Positions 62,098-64,000 of a stretch of 64,000 nt of DNA are shown here, piece after piece. Within the stretch, counting starts at the first letter, position 1; each line of letters starts with the position of its first letter. The position numbers and the translations under genes were made by a program. The notes beneath the pieces are model-generated. The model ran no database searches, was not told the origin of the DNA, and saw only the letters and a list, made by a program, of their open reading frames with translations. Where the stretch lies: positions 434,001 through 498,000 of the forward strand of contig NZ_JAKZKV010000002.1 in NCBI RefSeq assembly GCF_022808675.1, given 5' to 3'. The DNA is from Parabacteroides sp. FAFU027. GTDB taxonomy: Bacteria; Bacteroidota; Bacteroidia; Bacteroidales; UBA7332.

Positions 62098-63519
62098 CTA
62101 TTTGATGAACCCGTTAATGTTTTGTTTTTTATACAGGAGCCCTCCACCGAACCGCTTGAAGTCAGCACCGTTCTTAAACGGTGTCATTGGCACAACTGCA
62201 GAACGCGCTGCAACTTTACTTACACCGGTGATTTGACTGATTGCAGTGGCCAGAAGACCTTCGTTTGTATCACCCAATTGAGTATCCAGATAGTCATATT
62301 TATAAGAATCAGGAGCAAAACCATTGGTAAAGTCACTCTGATGGTTAGCATTGAAATACTTCAGGATAATCGGCATAACAGCCCACTTGTTGTTTTTATT
62401 TTTATCATCATTGACCAATGTCGAACCCACATTCTTACCGATGGTAGTATCTCCAATCAACACAACAGATGTGAATGGCTTCAATCCATTAATCACCATT
62501 TCACTGGCTGAAGCGGTATTTTGACCTGTAAGAACAAAAACACGTTGCAGGTTATTTCCTACGTTCTGCACAGCAGTCTGGTTTATTGTTGTTGCAAAGT
62601 AATCCATAAAAGGATTTTCATTTGGGTATTCCTCTTTAAACTTACTGCTATTGAAATATTCTGTGTAATTTGAGTTGTATTCCGTATAAGCAAATGTCTT
62701 ATTCGAAGTGAGATTCGGTACTATCATACTGGCCAGATTGATTGCCGACGACATCGCTCCCCCACTGTTGTATCGCAGGTCAAGGATGAGTTCGGATATC
62801 CCCTGGTTCTTGAATTTGCCAAATGCACTATTCAGCTCCAGATCATATTTCATGGAATTGTCTCCGGGATCATTGGCAAAGAAGTTATAGACCAGATAAC
62901 CTATTTTCTTATTCGAAACGGTATAAACGGTATCCAGATAGACCGGATCTTCCTGATAGTTGGTTGCTTTGGCTATGGTCTGTGGATTCTGGTTTACAAA
63001 GATCCCATTTTGAATATTGGCAAATGTGATATTGACGCTGCCCGATTGATCAAAAAAGGTATTAATCAATGAGGAATAGTTGTCAGTCGTAAGCTGCTGA
63101 TTGTTGATCTTGCGGAACATACTCCCTCGCTTAATACCGGCTTTTGCAGCAGGAGTCCCTTTTTTCACATAGGAGACAATCCCAATAACATTATTATTGA
63201 GGTTATTTTCCAGATACAATCGAAAATCAAACCCAATATCCGACGATGAAATTCCATTTAACTGATTGGCAATCTCATCATAACTTTCAAAAATGTGAGA
63301 AAAGCGGTCATTCTTATTCCTTAAGGTCTCAAAATAGGTGGTCGGATTATCGTTTGACGTCTTCAGGGTTGGCAACGAAGTATTCCAATAATACAATTCA
63401 GACATCACATCGTAAACCCAACTATTTACATCGGAATTACTAACCACTACATTATCTTCATGCCCCTTACATCCAGTTAGGGCAATAAAAAACATCAATC
63501 CATAAAGTAATTTCTTCAT
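62098..63519 (-). CDS. S41-family (CTP/tail-specific) protease lipoprotein with PDZ domain
   Basis: The ATG at 63519 gives the lipoprotein signal MKKLLYGLMFFIALTGC (Cys17); the longer frame starts with unlikely residues. The 473-residue product has an S41 N-terminal region with NSWVYDVMSELYYWN (about 35-49) and a PDZ-like segment (about 105-170, VSYVKKGTPAAKAGIKRGS). The protease domain has ILDLRYNSGG near 250 and the catalytic serine in TASASEM near 336. The nearby GKNVGSTLVN carries the candidate catalytic Lys. Such enzymes cut unstructured C-termini of envelope proteins. It is followed by the small Spy-like gene. Confidence 0.9.
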   Translation of the reverse strand: MKKLLYGLMFFIALTGCKGHEDNVVVSNSDVNSWVYDVMSELYYWNTSLPTLKTSNDNPTTYFETLRNKNDRFSHIFESYDEIANQLNGISSSDIGFDFRLYLENNLNNNVIGIVSYVKKGTPAAKAGIKRGSMFRKINNQQLTTDNYSSLINTFFDQSGSVNITFANIQNGIFVNQNPQTIAKATNYQEDPVYLDTVYTVSNKKIGYLVYNFFANDPGDNSMKYDLELNSAFGKFKNQGISELILDLRYNSGGAMSSAINLASMIVPNLTSNKTFAYTEYNSNYTEYFNSSKFKEEYPNENPFMDYFATTINQTAVQNVGNNLQRVFVLTGQNTASASEMVINGLKPFTSVVLIGDTTIGKNVGSTLVNDDKNKNNKWAVMPIILKYFNANHQSDFTNGFAPDSYKYDYLDTQLGDTNEGLLATAISQITGVSKVAARSAVVPMTPFKNGADFKRFGGGLLYKKQNINGFIK

Positions 63520-63685
63520 GTTGTTACTATATTTTAGTTTATATTCTGCGAATATAAAGCATGTATTTGCAAACAACAAAATATTACGTCTGTTAATTAT
63601 CATATAATCATAAGAAAACTTTCAAGTCGATTGGGCAAAGGTGATCCAATACAATCTTATCGTAATCGACCATTTATAAAATGAA

Positions 63686-63723
63686 AAAGCGGTTTTCAGC
63701 ATATATTTGCCGAAAACCGCTTT
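63686..63723. terminator. Terminator before the last partial gene
   Basis: AAAGCGGTTTTC pairs with GAAAACCGCTTT over 12 bp with a 14-nt loop, 23 bp beyond the stop of the minus-strand gene at the right edge. Confidence 0.75.
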
Positions 63724-63746
63724 GTATGTTAAACCCGAGTGTACTA

Positions 63747-64000
63747 TTAATAAAACTCAGGCAATTGATAAATCACACCAAAAGAAAGAGTAAAGGAAGT
63801 ATCAAATTTTCTTTTCCCTGCAGACATGCCGTCAAATGACTGGGGCAAAATAGTCGCAGAGAGATCACTAAAAACAGAGAACTGATCAGATACTAAATAG
63901 CTAACTACCGTTCCTCCTTTTACTGTACCATAGAAAGCAGAAGGTATCTTAATATATTCAGTCTCTTTAGAGGAAACTTTCGCCAATCCCAAACCTGTAT
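63747..64000 (-). CDS. Outer-membrane beta-barrel protein, N-terminal part beyond window
   Basis: The reverse frame is open from the right edge to a stop at 63747, giving the last 84 or so residues of a larger protein. Alternating strands are visible (GGTVVSYLVSDQFSVFSDLS, FDTSFTLSFGVIYQLPEFY), as expected for the end of a membrane barrel of about 8-12 strands. The real start lies outside the window. The last residue is Tyr rather than the more common Phe. Family and function are unknown; only the barrel character is supported. Confidence 0.6.
   Translation of the reverse strand, partial: TGLGLAKVSSKETEYIKIPSAFYGTVKGGTVVSYLVSDQFSVFSDLSATILPQSFDGMSAGKRKFDTSFTLSFGVIYQLPEFY

Overview
The window looks like a chromosomal segment of a Bacteroidota species, probably of the order Bacteroidales. 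The evidence is a SusC/SusD pair, two giant hybrid two-component regulators, several secreted proteins ending in type IX secretion (T9SS) sorting domains, and recurring -7 boxes of the form TAnnTTTG. Functions are read from recognisable motifs; no database search was possible.

Layout. 1-10.9 kb: a polysaccharide-utilisation-type locus on the minus strand (hybrid regulator, SusC, SusD, start of a GPH sugar symporter), with a likely operator of ~21-bp-spaced GTTAC repeats before susC. 11-15.9 kb: a small accessory stretch (outer-membrane protein, GNAT, NAD-binding protein, orphan small protein) embedded in duplicated non-coding modules, palindromes and a 42-bp-period palindromic array. 15.9-26 kb: a T9SS-exported GH29 fucosidase-like enzyme, a T9SS-exported lectin-like protein and a divergent hybrid regulator. 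26-31 kb: repeat element, small membrane protein, a CAT-anticodon tRNA, a ComM-type ATPase and a SulP transporter.

31.3-44.2 kb is the most interesting region. A six-gene plus-strand cluster encodes a CcsBA cytochrome c synthase, a cytochrome b-like membrane protein, a ferredoxin-flavoprotein oxidoreductase, a 20-haem and a 12-haem cytochrome c, and an outer-membrane beta-barrel. It is flanked by three DUF2271-like secreted proteins. Each of these has a D-x-x-T-G-A-T motif like the FMN attachment site of NqrC/RnfG and a T9SS-type C terminus. Together they suggest an electron path from the cytoplasm or quinone pool through 32 periplasmic haems and a beta-barrel to surface-exposed covalent flavoproteins. 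This model is inferred.

44.2-64 kb: rubrerythrin, a U32 peptidase, a catalase homologue with altered haem-pocket residues, a cobalamin riboswitch with no gene behind it, a Nudix hydrolase, the oxidative pentose phosphate operon gnd-zwf-pgl, mutS, a lipoprotein, gltX, waaA, a 15-unit tandem array with exact 22-bp period, and finally an outer-membrane-type protein, a small Spy-like protein, an S41 protease lipoprotein and the end of another beta-barrel gene cut by the window edge.
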